35,397 bases of DNA from a virus: positions 1-35,397 of the IMG/VR virus record IMGVR_UViG_3300025061_000146. One strand, written 5' to 3'. This document shows, piece by piece, positions 15,012 through 22,383 of the stretch. The translations under genes and the position numbers were made by a program. Positions within the stretch are counted from its first letter, which is position 1, and every line of letters starts with the position of its first letter. Below the pieces are notes generated by a model. It worked only from the letters and a program-made list of their open reading frames with translations, made no database searches and was not told the DNA's origin.

Positions 15012-16597
15012 GCCCAGCCAAGAAGTATCGGCGTAATTTGATCAAAACGAATAGCCCTGCGCTGAAAGAGCAACAGACCAACGACGCCCGAATTGGTCAG
15101 CTCAAGCGGGAGTTTGCCGAGCACCCCACGAAAGGGCTAACACCCGCACGGCTCTATCAGATCCTGGAAGCGGCTGAGCAAGGCGACCTCAAAGCACAAA
15201 GCGAGCTGTTCGATGACATGGAAGAAAAGGACGCGCAGATCGGTGCGGACTTAGGCAAGCGTCGCCAGCTCGCTGCTGAATTAGAGTGGCAGATCGTGCC
15301 GCCGGACGGCGCGGATGCTCGCGAGAAGAAAGCCGCCGAGCACGCGGCTGAAGTGTTCAGTGGCTTCGAAGTCGAGGATCTCATTCTGGATCTCGGTACC
15401 GGCATCGGCCACGGCTGGGCGAACCTTGAGCTTTCATGGCAGCGAGATGGCGCACTGCGCTACATCGAGCAGCCCACGCTGCGCCCCCATAGCTGGTTCA
15501 GGCTCCACCCGGATGACCAGAACTGCATCACCCTGCGCGATAACAGTGCCACCGGTGCCGAGCTATGGCCGCTGGGCTGGGTGCAACACCGTCACCGCGC
15601 CAAGAGCGGCTACGTCGCCCGCATGGGGCTGCACAGAATGCTGGCATGGCCTTACCTGTTCCAAAACTACGCCCTGGGGGATCTCGCCCAACTGCTGGAA
15701 ATCTACGGCCTGCCTGCTCGTATCGGTAAGTACCCCAAGAACGCCACTGAGCGTGAGAAAGCCACGCTACTGCGTGCCGTTGTCACGCTTGGCCAAAACG
15801 CCGCTGGCATTATCCCAGACGGCATGGCCATCGACTTTACTGAAGCGGCGGGCAAAGGCAGCTCTGCCGATATCTACAAAACCATGATGGATTGGTGCGA
15901 ACGCGCAAAAGCCAAGGCGATCCTAGGCGGCACACTAACAAGCGGCACCGGCGAAGGTACGAACACTAACGCCCTCGGCAATGTGCATGAGCGAGGGCAA
16001 ACCAGCCTGATACGTTCTGACGTCAGGCAATATGCAGGTAGCATCGGTAAAAACATCCTCTGGCCGATGGCCGCACTCAACTTCGGCATCGACAAGCCAC
16101 AGCGTGCGCCTCGTTTCTACCTCGATTGTGGCGAAACCGAGGATCTCGAACGCCTCTCCAAGAGCCTGCCACCCCTCGTGAATATGGGTATAGAAGTGCC
16201 GGTGTGGTGGTTCCATGAAACGTCGGGTATTCCCAGAGCCCAAGAAGGTGAGGAAGTACTCAAGCCAGCGGCAGCGCCAAGCCCGTTTATGGGCGCATTA
16301 CGGCAACTGCCAGCGAGCCCACGCCTGGCGGCGCTACGGCAAGACGCGCAGCCGATGACGCCCTCTGATGCGCTGGCTGAACAGATGCAACGTGAAGGCC
16401 AAGGGGAAATCGCTGAATGGCTAGCGCGTATCGAAGCGATGCTCGACAGCGCCGAAAGCCTAGAGGAGTTCCGCGAAATGCTCATGGCTGCCCAGCCAGA
16501 ACTAGAAGAAGCGGGGCTGGGTGAAATGATTGGCGATGCCCTCACGGCAGCACAGGCCGCAGGCCGTAGCGACATTGAGGATGCCGCCGATGAGTGA
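15005..16597 (+). CDS. Portal protein (DUF935, Mu gp29-like)
   Basis: A 530-aa portal subunit of the DUF935 family (Mu gp29 is similar in length). Seen features: N-terminal KYRRNLIKTNSP and KGLTPARLYQILEAAEQGD, the core GKRRQLAAELEWQIVPPDGA, GLHRMLAWPYLFQNYALGDL with LLEIYGLPARIGKY, and GTLTSGTGEGTNTNALGNVH. It forms the ring at the head vertex for DNA entry and tail joining. It overlaps the terminase end by 7 bases and the MuF start by 8. Confidence 0.94.
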   Translation: MVSPAKKYRRNLIKTNSPALKEQQTNDARIGQLKREFAEHPTKGLTPARLYQILEAAEQGDLKAQSELFDDMEEKDAQIGADLGKRRQLAAELEWQIVPPDGADAREKKAAEHAAEVFSGFEVEDLILDLGTGIGHGWANLELSWQRDGALRYIEQPTLRPHSWFRLHPDDQNCITLRDNSATGAELWPLGWVQHRHRAKSGYVARMGLHRMLAWPYLFQNYALGDLAQLLEIYGLPARIGKYPKNATEREKATLLRAVVTLGQNAAGIIPDGMAIDFTEAAGKGSSADIYKTMMDWCERAKAKAILGGTLTSGTGEGTNTNALGNVHERGQTSLIRSDVRQYAGSIGKNILWPMAALNFGIDKPQRAPRFYLDCGETEDLERLSKSLPPLVNMGIEVPVWWFHETSGIPRAQEGEEVLKPAAAPSPFMGALRQLPASPRLAALRQDAQPMTPSDALAEQMQREGQGEIAEWLARIEAMLDSAESLEEFREMLMAAQPELEEAGLGEMIGDALTAAQAAGRSDIEDAADE

Positions 16598-17846
16598 ACC
16601 GTCGCTGTCGGTGGTGATGAACCGACCCTTTAATGAGCAAACGGCGTTCTTTCGCCAGAAGCTAGGTAATTTGGTGCCCACCGCCCGTTGGGATGACCTT
16701 ACCCGCAGCGAGCACGATTCAGGCTTTATGATTGCCGGGGCGACGAAAGCGGATTTACTCAGCGACATTGCCAGCGCCATAGACCGCACCATCACCGAAG
16801 GTAAGGGCATTGGGGAGTTTCGCCGCGACTTTCGCAGCATCGTGGAAAAGAACGGCTGGCATGGCTGGACAGGCGAAGGCACTGCCGCCGGGCGTGCCTG
16901 GCGCACCCGCGTCATTTACCGCACCAATGCCCAAACCAGCTATGCCGCTGGCCGTTTCGCTCAGTTGCGGGAAGGTAACTTTACCTTCTGGATCTACCGC
17001 CATAACGACAGCGTGCGTAACCCTCGCCGCGAGCATCTTGGGTGGGATGGCCTAACGCTGCCTGCTGACCACCCGTTTTGGGCCACGCACTACCCGCCCA
17101 ATGGCTGGGGCTGCCGTTGTTATGTCGTGGGGGCACGGCGGGAATCCATCGCAAGGCGCATGGGCGGTGACCCCGATAAAGCCTTGCCGGAAGGTTGGGA
17201 TGCGACCGATCTAAGCACCGGCGCACCGGCGGGCATTGGGCAAGGCTGGGACTATGCGCCCGGTGCCAGTGTTAACCGCACCGTCAACACCATGGCGGAA
17301 AAGGTGCGCCACTGGGATTACCAAATAGCCAAAGGCTACATGCAGGGCGTGCCTGAGCAAATGCGCGACCAACTGGCCACCAGCTATCGCTCATTACCTT
17401 CTGTAGGTGATGACGCCCGTCGCTACGCCCAGCGGGTGCTCAACGGCACCGATCAAGAGCGTCTGGAACCTGTACGCACCTTGGGGCTGCTCACCACACG
17501 AGACACGGCGAAAGTGGCCGACATCAATGGGCAAGACGTCAACGGCTTTGATTACTCGATTGACCCCTTTGTGGTGAAGCGCGTGCAAGAGCGCCACGGC
17601 GGAGAAGCGGAACGCCAGCGCGGCCAACGCCCTGTTACGCCTAGCGACTACGCGCTATTGCCGCAGCTATTGAACGAAGGGGAAGCACTGGTAGATGCTG
17701 GGGAGTCACGCGCCACCAACACAGCGCAAGTACGCCGGGAGCTAACGATCAACGGGGAAACGTTCGTGGCTATCTTTGAGATCCGCCGCAAGCGCCGTAC
17801 ACTGGCCTTACAGACGTTCTATATCCGCACGGGCGCGGTTGACTAG
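16590..17846 (+). CDS. MuF head protein with C-terminal PBECR2-like nuclease domain
   Basis: A 418-aa protein from ATG 16590 (an in-frame ATG at 16530 lies within the portal gene). Residues about 50-190 are the Phage_Mu_F domain: GKGIGEFRRDF, RVIYRTNAQTSYAAGRFAQL and the closing Cys motif HYPPNGWGCRCYV (Cys175, Cys177). Residues about 315-418 look like a separate domain of the phage BECR-fold nuclease type (PBECR2-like): KRVQERHGG with His336, TPSDYALLPQLLNEGEAL, then VRRELTINGETFVAIFEIRR and RTLALQTFYIR. MuF proteins help head assembly and may enter the cell with DNA; MuF-linked toxin domains are known. The nuclease reading is from pattern only. Confidence 0.88.
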   Translation: MSEPSLSVVMNRPFNEQTAFFRQKLGNLVPTARWDDLTRSEHDSGFMIAGATKADLLSDIASAIDRTITEGKGIGEFRRDFRSIVEKNGWHGWTGEGTAAGRAWRTRVIYRTNAQTSYAAGRFAQLREGNFTFWIYRHNDSVRNPRREHLGWDGLTLPADHPFWATHYPPNGWGCRCYVVGARRESIARRMGGDPDKALPEGWDATDLSTGAPAGIGQGWDYAPGASVNRTVNTMAEKVRHWDYQIAKGYMQGVPEQMRDQLATSYRSLPSVGDDARRYAQRVLNGTDQERLEPVRTLGLLTTRDTAKVADINGQDVNGFDYSIDPFVVKRVQERHGGEAERQRGQRPVTPSDYALLPQLLNEGEALVDAGESRATNTAQVRRELTINGETFVAIFEIRRKRRTLALQTFYIRTGAVD

Positions 17847-17972
17847 ATGAGAACTCGAACCCGCCCTCAGCCTAACGTCCGCAACGCTTCGTGGCATGAG
17901 CCACAACGGTTTGATGCACGGGTTCGATACCAGGAGTATAGCCATGGCCGCCGCAAAGATCCAAGTCGATAA
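17847..17972 (+). CDS. Possible 41-aa basic peptide between the MuF and gpG genes
   Basis: An ATG follows the MuF stop directly (TAGATG) and opens a 41-aa frame ending 29 bases inside the gpG gene. The peptide is very Arg-rich (MRTRTRPQPNVRN, then WHEPQRFDARVRYQEY and HGRRKDPSR). No clear ribosome site, but reinitiation after the MuF stop is possible. It fills the 97-base gap, otherwise unusual in this tightly packed region. It could equally be chance. Confidence 0.3.
   Translation: MRTRTRPQPNVRNASWHEPQRFDARVRYQEYSHGRRKDPSR
17855..17927 (+). other. Nested inverted repeats before the gpG gene
   Basis: TCGAACCCG (17855-17863) is the exact complement of CGGGTTCGA (17919-17927). Inside the enclosed segment lies a perfect hairpin GTGGC-ATGA-GCCAC (17891-17904). 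As RNA this would form a long stem capped by a second hairpin, ending 17 bases before the gpG start and close to its ribosome site (CAGGAG). It may affect translation of gpG. Confidence 0.4.
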
Positions 17973-18414
17973 CACGCAGGTATTGGAAGCGCTCAACCGC
18001 TTGGTGCAGCAAAGCGGTGATTTAAGCGAGCCGTTGCAGGAAATCGGCGAGTATCTGGTAGAGAGCACCAAGCAACGCTTCGCTACCAAAACCGCACCAG
18101 ACGGCACCGCCTGGAAGGGCAACAGCCCTGTCACCATCGACCGCAAGGGCCGAGACGATGCACTGATCGGTGAAACAACCCAACTGGCCGACGCCATCTT
18201 TCCTAATGTGTCAGGCAATACACTAGAAATTGGCTCAACACGTCAGTACGCGGCCATGCAACATTTTGGTGGCCGCCGTTCGGATTTTGCCCACCTGTGG
18301 GGAGATATTCCCGCACGCCCTTTCTTGGGCCTGTCGGATGACGACGAGGATGTCGTGCTGGAGGTTCTCAGCGATTACTTTGCCAGCGAAGTAGTCGACC
18401 ACCTCGCGCTATAA
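17944..18414 (+). CDS. Virion morphogenesis protein (Mu gpG-like)
   Basis: A 156-aa protein from ATG 17944, chosen because AGGAG lies 7 bases ahead; the earlier in-frame ATG at 17896 has none. Matches the phage virion morphogenesis family: QEIGEYLVESTKQRFATKTA, PDGTAWKGNSPVTIDRK, IGSTRQYAAMQHFGGRR and the ending DIPARPFLGLSDDDEDVVLE. In Mu, gpG is linked to head/tail assembly and tail completion. It closes the packaging and head block that began at 12290. Confidence 0.9.
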   Translation: MAAAKIQVDNTQVLEALNRLVQQSGDLSEPLQEIGEYLVESTKQRFATKTAPDGTAWKGNSPVTIDRKGRDDALIGETTQLADAIFPNVSGNTLEIGSTRQYAAMQHFGGRRSDFAHLWGDIPARPFLGLSDDDEDVVLEVLSDYFASEVVDHLAL

Positions 18415-18420
18415 TATCGC

Positions 18421-18477
18421 AACGCCCTACAAGCCGCTGTAAGGCGTTAAACGGCAAACAGGCATCTACGTTGCCGT
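18421..18477 (+). other. Two adjacent hairpins after the gpG gene
   Basis: Hairpin one: AACGCC..TACA / TGTA..GGCGTT (18421-18448). Hairpin two: ACGGCAA / TTGCCGT with a 13-base loop (18451-18477), followed by AAAAATAG rather than T's. They lie at the start of a 230-base gene-free stretch that ends the gpG transcript unit and precedes the second late element. They may mark the end of the first late transcript. Confidence 0.5.
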
Positions 18478-18514
18478 AAAAATAGTTCACCACGTCACGG
18501 CGTTTTTAAACACG

Positions 18515-18522
18515 GTTTAAAC
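18515..18522. other. GTTTAAAC palindrome in the late intergenic region
   Basis: An 8-base perfect palindrome with an imperfect upstream neighbour (GTTTTTAAAC just before it). It is the most AT-rich spot of the 18415-18644 gap. Apart from this palindrome, the hairpins at 18421-18477 and the element at 18582, I see nothing else in that gap. Confidence 0.3.
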
Positions 18523-18581
18523 GGGGTTTCATAACCTGCCCGTGCCTTACATTGCATATTCCCGCAAGCCCCACCGAAATA

Positions 18582-18607
18582 TCCCCAAAAATTCCTAAAA
18601 TGCTTTA
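18582..18607 (+). promoter_or_regulatory. Candidate late-promoter element, copy 2 (before protease/capsid genes)
   Basis: Second copy of the element at 10406-10431: TCCCCAAAA, then one base, TTCCTAAAA, then TGCTTTA. It matches copy 1 in 23 of 26 positions; the changes at positions 5, 12 and 20 are all C/T. It lies 38 bases ahead of the protease start, the place of the Mu promoter PI. Hexamers starting 26 bases after the element (TATCCT in copy 1, GAGAAT here) each match four of six -10 positions; the true -10 is not certain. Confidence 0.6.
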
Positions 18608-18613
18608 AATCCA

Positions 18614-18646
18614 ATGCCCCCGGAATCCCATCGAGAATGGGGGCAT
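18614..18646 (+). other. Hairpin covering the protease start codon
   Basis: ATGCCCCC (18614-18621) is complementary to GGGGGCAT (18639-18646), whose last two bases begin the protease ATG at 18645. The inner part can also pair as CCCAT/ATGGG. The only ribosome-site-like bases (GGGGG) are in the stem, so the start is partly closed. This suggests low or controlled translation of the protease relative to the scaffold, which has its own strong site inside the gene. Confidence 0.45.
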
Positions 18647-19766
18647 GAAAACACGAACCGCAGCACCTCACCCCATCGCCGTTTGCGCGGCCAGTCACAC
18701 CGCTCCCATTGCGGCGTTGGCGCTGCGTGTATCGCGAGACGACGGCAAGACCCGCCTCATTCCAGCCGGAGAATTTAACGCCCCCCGTGGCGCGATGAGC
18801 GGCAGTGGCCCATGGCAGCTAGACGCCACTGGTGCCCAGGCCATCATCGCGCTCGCTGCCGCCCGTTCTACCGATATCCCCATCGACTATGAGCATCAAA
18901 CGCTCATGGCCGAACGCAACGGCTTACCGGCTCCTGCCGCTGGCTGGATTGACCCGCGCTCGCTGGAGTGGCGCAACGACGGCCTATACGGCCAAGTGAC
19001 GTGGACGGTTGCCGCGAAAGCAGCGATAGACGCCGACAGCTACCGCTATCTATCCCCCGTGTTCCCGTACGACGCCGACACCGGTGCTGTGCTGGATCTG
19101 CTGCACGTTGCCCTGACAAATACCCCGGCGATCGACACCGCCATTACTGAACTCGCCGCAGCCCGAGCCGGGCGCGGTGCCTCTGAAGCGACATCCTCAA
19201 AGGAGAACACCGTGGACCGCGAAAAACTGATCGCCCAGCTAGGGCTAGCGACAGACGCCACCGATGAGCAGATCGACACCGCCATCGCCGCGCTTAAAGC
19301 AGGCGACGCTGACGCCAAGGCATTGCGTGAGGCACTTGGTGCCAAAGACGACGCAAAGCCTGCTGACGCCGTTGCTGCCTTGAAAGCCTCCAGCGCTGCC
19401 GCCGCCCATGACATGAGCCAGTACGTACCTGTGGCCGTGTACCAAGAAACCACTCAGCAACTGGCCGCCCTGAAAGCCAATAGCAACACCGCTGAGCTGG
19501 ACGCGCTGATTAAGAAAGGCCTAGACGATGGCCGCATTCCAGGTAAAGCCACCGCCGATTGGCTACGCGCGCAAGGCATCGCTGCCTGCAAGGCGCATCT
19601 CGATGGCGCACCTAGCATCGCCGCGCTGAAAGCTACCCAGACCCAGGGCAAGCCGCCGGAAGGCAGCGAGACCAAAGGCGACGGCAAGCTAACCGAAACC
19701 GAGCTGGCCGTGTGCAAGGCCGCTGGCCTTACGCCCGAACAGTACCGCGCCGCCAACCCAGCGTAA
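18645..19766 (+). CDS. Head maturation protease with fused scaffold (Mu gpI-like)
   Basis: A 373-aa protein. Residues 1-180 match the Mu-like protease family: IPAGEFNAPRGAMSG, DIPIDYEHQTLMAERNG with the conserved His, PAPAAGWIDPRSLEWRNDGL and SYRYLSPVFPYD with a conserved Ser. Residues 190-373 are helical, Ala- and Lys-rich and resemble the scaffold part. The protease cleaves scaffold and capsid proteins during prohead maturation. A second start at 19212 should make the scaffold alone, as for I and Z in Mu. It is the first gene after the second late element. Confidence 0.92.
   Translation: MKTRTAAPHPIAVCAASHTAPIAALALRVSRDDGKTRLIPAGEFNAPRGAMSGSGPWQLDATGAQAIIALAAARSTDIPIDYEHQTLMAERNGLPAPAAGWIDPRSLEWRNDGLYGQVTWTVAAKAAIDADSYRYLSPVFPYDADTGAVLDLLHVALTNTPAIDTAITELAAARAGRGASEATSSKENTVDREKLIAQLGLATDATDEQIDTAIAALKAGDADAKALREALGAKDDAKPADAVAALKASSAAAAHDMSQYVPVAVYQETTQQLAALKANSNTAELDALIKKGLDDGRIPGKATADWLRAQGIAACKAHLDGAPSIAALKATQTQGKPPEGSETKGDGKLTETELAVCKAAGLTPEQYRAANPA
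19199..19205 (+). promoter_or_regulatory. Internal ribosome site for the scaffold protein
   Basis: AAAGGAG inside the protease gene, six bases ahead of an in-frame GTG at 19212. It is much stronger than the site at the protease start, predicting more scaffold than protease. Confidence 0.7.
19212..19766 (+). CDS. Scaffold protein from an internal in-frame start (Mu gpZ-like)
   Basis: Begins at GTG 19212, codon 190 of the protease gene and in the same frame, giving 184 aa. The product is helical and shows scaffold features: Ala/Lys-rich (LGLATDATDEQIDTAIAALK), a middle coiled part (YQETTQQLAALKANSNTAEL) and the ending TELAVCKAAGLTPEQYRAAN seen in Mu-type scaffolds. In Mu the I gene likewise holds the scaffold gene Z as its 3' part. 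The internal start is inferred from its ribosome site and the Mu precedent. Confidence 0.7.
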   Translation: MDREKLIAQLGLATDATDEQIDTAIAALKAGDADAKALREALGAKDDAKPADAVAALKASSAAAAHDMSQYVPVAVYQETTQQLAALKANSNTAELDALIKKGLDDGRIPGKATADWLRAQGIAACKAHLDGAPSIAALKATQTQGKPPEGSETKGDGKLTETELAVCKAAGLTPEQYRAANPA

Positions 19767-19802
19767 CGGCTGGCCACCCTTAACACGCAAGAGGACACGC
19801 AC

Positions 19803-20240
19803 GTGACCGCTGCAACCCAAAACCGAAACACCCCGCACCGCTTAGGGCTGTCTCGCGGCCATCTGGTCGCGGCGGCTGCAGAGTGCTTCGCGGGCACTAT
19901 CGCCGTCATCAATGCCGACGGCTTTACCGAGCCAGGCAGCACCGCCACGGGCCTAACAGCCGCTGGTGTGTTCGAGCACTACCAGGACAACACGGCAGGC
20001 GCGGACGGCGACCAGGTCGTGGAAGTGAAGCGCGGTAATTTCTACCTGGTTAACTCTGCCGGTGCGGATGAGATCACCGCCGCCGACGTGGGCAAGGTTT
20101 GCTACGTCGTCGATGACCAGACCGTTGCTAAAACCAGCGGCACAGACACCCGCTCCCCCGCTGGCATTGTCGACGACGTCGACGATGGTGGCGTGTGGGT
20201 CAACATCGACCCGACTAACGGCGTGGCCGCTAGCGCGTAA
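19803..20240 (+). CDS. Probable capsid cement/decoration protein
   Basis: A 145-aa protein starting with GTG 19803 (AAGAGG ahead). Beta-rich with turns: HRLGLSRGHLVAAAAECFAG, EVKRGNFYLVNSAGADEITA, VGKVCYVVDDQTVAKTSG and AGIVDDVDDGGVWVNIDP. The last pattern is typical of capsid cement proteins of the DUF2190 sort, which bind outside the mature head. It lies between scaffold and major capsid genes, the usual place. The family call is by pattern and position. Confidence 0.7.
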   Translation: MTAATQNRNTPHRLGLSRGHLVAAAAECFAGTIAVINADGFTEPGSTATGLTAAGVFEHYQDNTAGADGDQVVEVKRGNFYLVNSAGADEITAADVGKVCYVVDDQTVAKTSGTDTRSPAGIVDDVDDGGVWVNIDPTNGVAASA

Positions 20241-20254
20241 TAAGGACTGCCTAC

Positions 20255-21157
20255 ATGAATCTTACCCAAGCCAACTTGAAGGTGCTGTTCCAGGCCTACA
20301 ACGCTGCCTTCCAGCAGGGCTTTAGCTCAATGGGGGAACAGGCAGCGCTTTATGAGCTGTTCTGTACCACCGTGCCAAGCACCACTGCCGTGGAGGTGTA
20401 CCCGTTCCTCAAGAGCCTACCGCGCATGCGCGAATGGCTGGGCGATCGCGTCATCCACAGCCTGGAAGGCGCGGCGTTCAGCATCAAGAACCGCAAGTTC
20501 GAGCTGACCGAAGGCGTGCCACGGGATTCCGTAGAAGACGACACCTACGGTCTGTGGTCACCCATCTTCCAAGAGTTTGGCCGTAGCTCACGTGAGCACC
20601 CCAACGAACTCGCCGTGGAAGTGCTGGAGCAAAACCCCGAGTGCTACGACGGCCAGCCGCTGTTTGATACCGACCACCCGGTGCTGGATAAGTCGGGCAA
20701 AGAGATCTCGGTCAGTAACGACATGGGCGGCACAGGCGACGCCTGGTACGTGATGGACAACACTCGTGTGATCAAAGCGGTCATGTTCCAGAAGCGCCGT
20801 GATTACAACTTCCGCTCCATTACCGATCTCAACGACACGCAAGTGTTTATGACCGACAAGTTCCTGTTCGGCGTAGATGCCCGCGTGAATGGCGGGGCCG
20901 GCCTTTGGCAGCTCGCCGTGCGTTCTCGCAAGCCGTTTAACGCCGAGAACTACGAAGAAGCACGCCAGGCACTGACGAAGCTGAAAGGCGACTACGAACG
21001 CCCGCTGGCACTGCGTCACTCGCACACCATGGTGCCTAACTCCATGGAAGGCGCTGCCCGTGCCGTGTTGCAAAGCCAACTCGCAGCAGGCGGTGAAACC
21101 AACAAGTGGGCCAACACCTCGACGCTGGTGTTGAACCCCTGGTTAACCAGCGCTTAA
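20255..21157 (+). CDS. Major capsid protein (Mu gpT-like)
   Basis: A 300-aa head subunit of the Mu gpT family. Clear landmarks: NLTQANLKVLFQAYNAAFQQ at the N-terminus, VEVYPFLKSLPRMREWLGDR, GVPRDSVEDDTYGLWSPIFQ, CYDGQPLFDTDHPV, and ERPLALRHSHTMVPNSMEGA near the end. Good ribosome site (AAGGA, eight bases ahead). The gene is followed by a 12-pair hairpin, which may protect the mRNA of this highly made protein. Confidence 0.95.
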   Translation: MNLTQANLKVLFQAYNAAFQQGFSSMGEQAALYELFCTTVPSTTAVEVYPFLKSLPRMREWLGDRVIHSLEGAAFSIKNRKFELTEGVPRDSVEDDTYGLWSPIFQEFGRSSREHPNELAVEVLEQNPECYDGQPLFDTDHPVLDKSGKEISVSNDMGGTGDAWYVMDNTRVIKAVMFQKRRDYNFRSITDLNDTQVFMTDKFLFGVDARVNGGAGLWQLAVRSRKPFNAENYEEARQALTKLKGDYERPLALRHSHTMVPNSMEGAARAVLQSQLAAGGETNKWANTSTLVLNPWLTSA

Positions 21158-21177
21158 CGGCACGTTAAACCGCCTAC

Positions 21178-21205
21178 CGCAGTGCCTGCTCTTGCGGGCA
21201 CTGCG
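21178..21205 (+). other. Strong hairpin after the major capsid gene
   Basis: Stem CGCAGTGCC-TGC / GCG-GGCACTGCG (12 pairs, one of them T-G) with loop TCTT. No T-tract follows, so it is not a standard terminator. It sits 20 bases after the capsid stop and 17 before the next start; it may protect the 3' end of the capsid message or lower downstream expression. Confidence 0.55.
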
Positions 21206-21222
21206 CAACGGAGAGCACCACC

Positions 21223-21684
21223 ATGGCAACACGTAAAACCACCGCGCCGAAGGCTAAACAGGCAGCCCCGACGAAAGCGGAAGCGCCCAACGCTGAGCAG
21301 GAAAGCCAAGCGGACGCAAAGGCGACCAAGCCAACGCCTGAGAAGGTGTCGGAAACTCCCACGCCCAACGATGCCGTAACACCGGACGCTGAGCAGATCT
21401 CGACAGATAGCACGCCTACCGAGATCCAGGGTGACACCGTCACGGGCGATGGCTCCGGCAAGGCGCTTCCGCCGATGGAGGAAACGCCAGGCGTTTTCGT
21501 TCGCACCAAGCGCCGGATCAAAAGCCGCCGCCGTGCGGGCTTCCGCTTCAACCGTGAAGGTGTGGGCATTGCGCTAGAACTGCTCAGCGAAGAGCAGCTC
21601 CAGCAGCTGCGCGCTGACCCAGCCCTGGAAGTGGAAGACTGCACCTTCCCGCTGGAAGAAGCGACAAGCGAGCCGGAGGCCTAA
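21223..21684 (+). CDS. HI1506/FluMu-type head protein
   Basis: A 153-aa protein. The first 85 residues are low complexity (Ala, Lys, Pro, Thr, Glu), then comes the conserved module GVFVRTKRRIKSRRRAGFRF and EGVGIALELLSEEQLQQLRA with a closing PALEVED. That module is the HI1506-related or FluMu domain of Mu-like phages. Its role is unknown but it always lies between major capsid and DUF1320 genes, so a connector role is likely. Confidence 0.8.
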   Translation: MATRKTTAPKAKQAAPTKAEAPNAEQESQADAKATKPTPEKVSETPTPNDAVTPDAEQISTDSTPTEIQGDTVTGDGSGKALPPMEETPGVFVRTKRRIKSRRRAGFRFNREGVGIALELLSEEQLQQLRADPALEVEDCTFPLEEATSEPEA

Positions 21685-21687
21685 CCC

Positions 21688-22098
21688 ATGCCCTACTGCA
21701 CGCAAGCGGATCTCATCGAGCGGTTTGGTGAAAACGAGCTGCTCGCCATCGCCCGCGATGAAAGCGGCACCGCTATCGATGCCGCTGTTGTGGAACGCGC
21801 TTGCGACGACGCCAGCGGCGAGATCGACGGCTACGTAAGTGCAGCGGGCTATCCCGTGCCGCTATCGCCGGTACCACGCATCGTGATTGCCAATGCATGT
21901 GATATCGCCCGCTATCGGCTTTACGACGAGCACGCCACTGACCAGGTGCAAAAGCGCTACGACGACGCGGTGAAGTTCCTGAAAAGCGTCTCGCGGGGTG
22001 AAGTGCGCTTGGGTATATCAAGCGGTGCCGCCAGTAGCAGCGCAGGCAGCGTGCAAATGAACTCAGGCCGCCAGGTGTTCGGTGGCGGCGGATTTTAG
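21688..22098 (+). CDS. DUF1320 head-tail connector protein (Mu gp36-like)
   Basis: A 136-aa protein of DUF1320 (gp436 family): YCTQADLIERFGENELLAIA at the start, ACDDASGEIDGYVSAAGYPV, RIVIANACDIARYRLYDEHA and KRYDDAVKFLKSVSRGEVRL. The glycine-rich end (GRQVFGGGGF) is also typical. Such proteins form the head-completion adaptor below the portal. Close to both neighbours (3 and 9 bases). Confidence 0.9.
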   Translation: MPYCTQADLIERFGENELLAIARDESGTAIDAAVVERACDDASGEIDGYVSAAGYPVPLSPVPRIVIANACDIARYRLYDEHATDQVQKRYDDAVKFLKSVSRGEVRLGISSGAASSSAGSVQMNSGRQVFGGGGF

Positions 22099-22107
22099 GA
22101 GATGGCC

Positions 22108-22383
22108 ATGAGTGCCAAACAAACAACGAAAGTCGAGAAGAAAGCCCCGCCTACGCCGCGCAAAGACGCACAGGTGCGGGTGAAGACAAAATCACCCGGC
22201 GTAAAGCGTCAGGTGTGCGGCGTAATCCTCACCAACGAATGGAAGTACCTGACGTTGGATGACAAAGGCAGCGCCTACAAAGCGCTAGCTCGCGACCCGG
22301 CCATTGTGATGGAGCATGCGGCTCCGCCTGCCAAGGTGGTGGCCGCTGACGCTGAAGTGCCAACAGGCAAAGAGGCCAAGTAA
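22108..22383 (+). CDS. Hypothetical small head-tail region protein
   Basis: A 91-aa protein from ATG 22108; AGGAG at 22097-22101 is six bases ahead, while an in-frame ATG at 22102 directly touches it and is unlikely. The N-terminus is basic with Lys and Pro; the middle VCGVILTNEWKYLTLDDKGS has two short strands. No family recognised. The stop overlaps the next start (TAATG). Confidence 0.65.
   Translation: MSAKQTTKVEKKAPPTPRKDAQVRVKTKSPGVKRQVCGVILTNEWKYLTLDDKGSAYKALARDPAIVMEHAAPPAKVVAADAEVPTGKEAK

Noticed and set aside
15315-15887. 190-aa + strand frame inside the portal gene
   Set aside because: It overlaps the conserved DUF935 core in another frame, and the product is Ser/Pro/Thr-rich and unlike a folded protein.
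17855-17927. T-loop-like sequences (GGGTTCGA on both strands) hinting at tRNA genes
   Set aside because: No matching acceptor, D or anticodon arms are present on either strand; the two sites are simply the arms of an inverted repeat.
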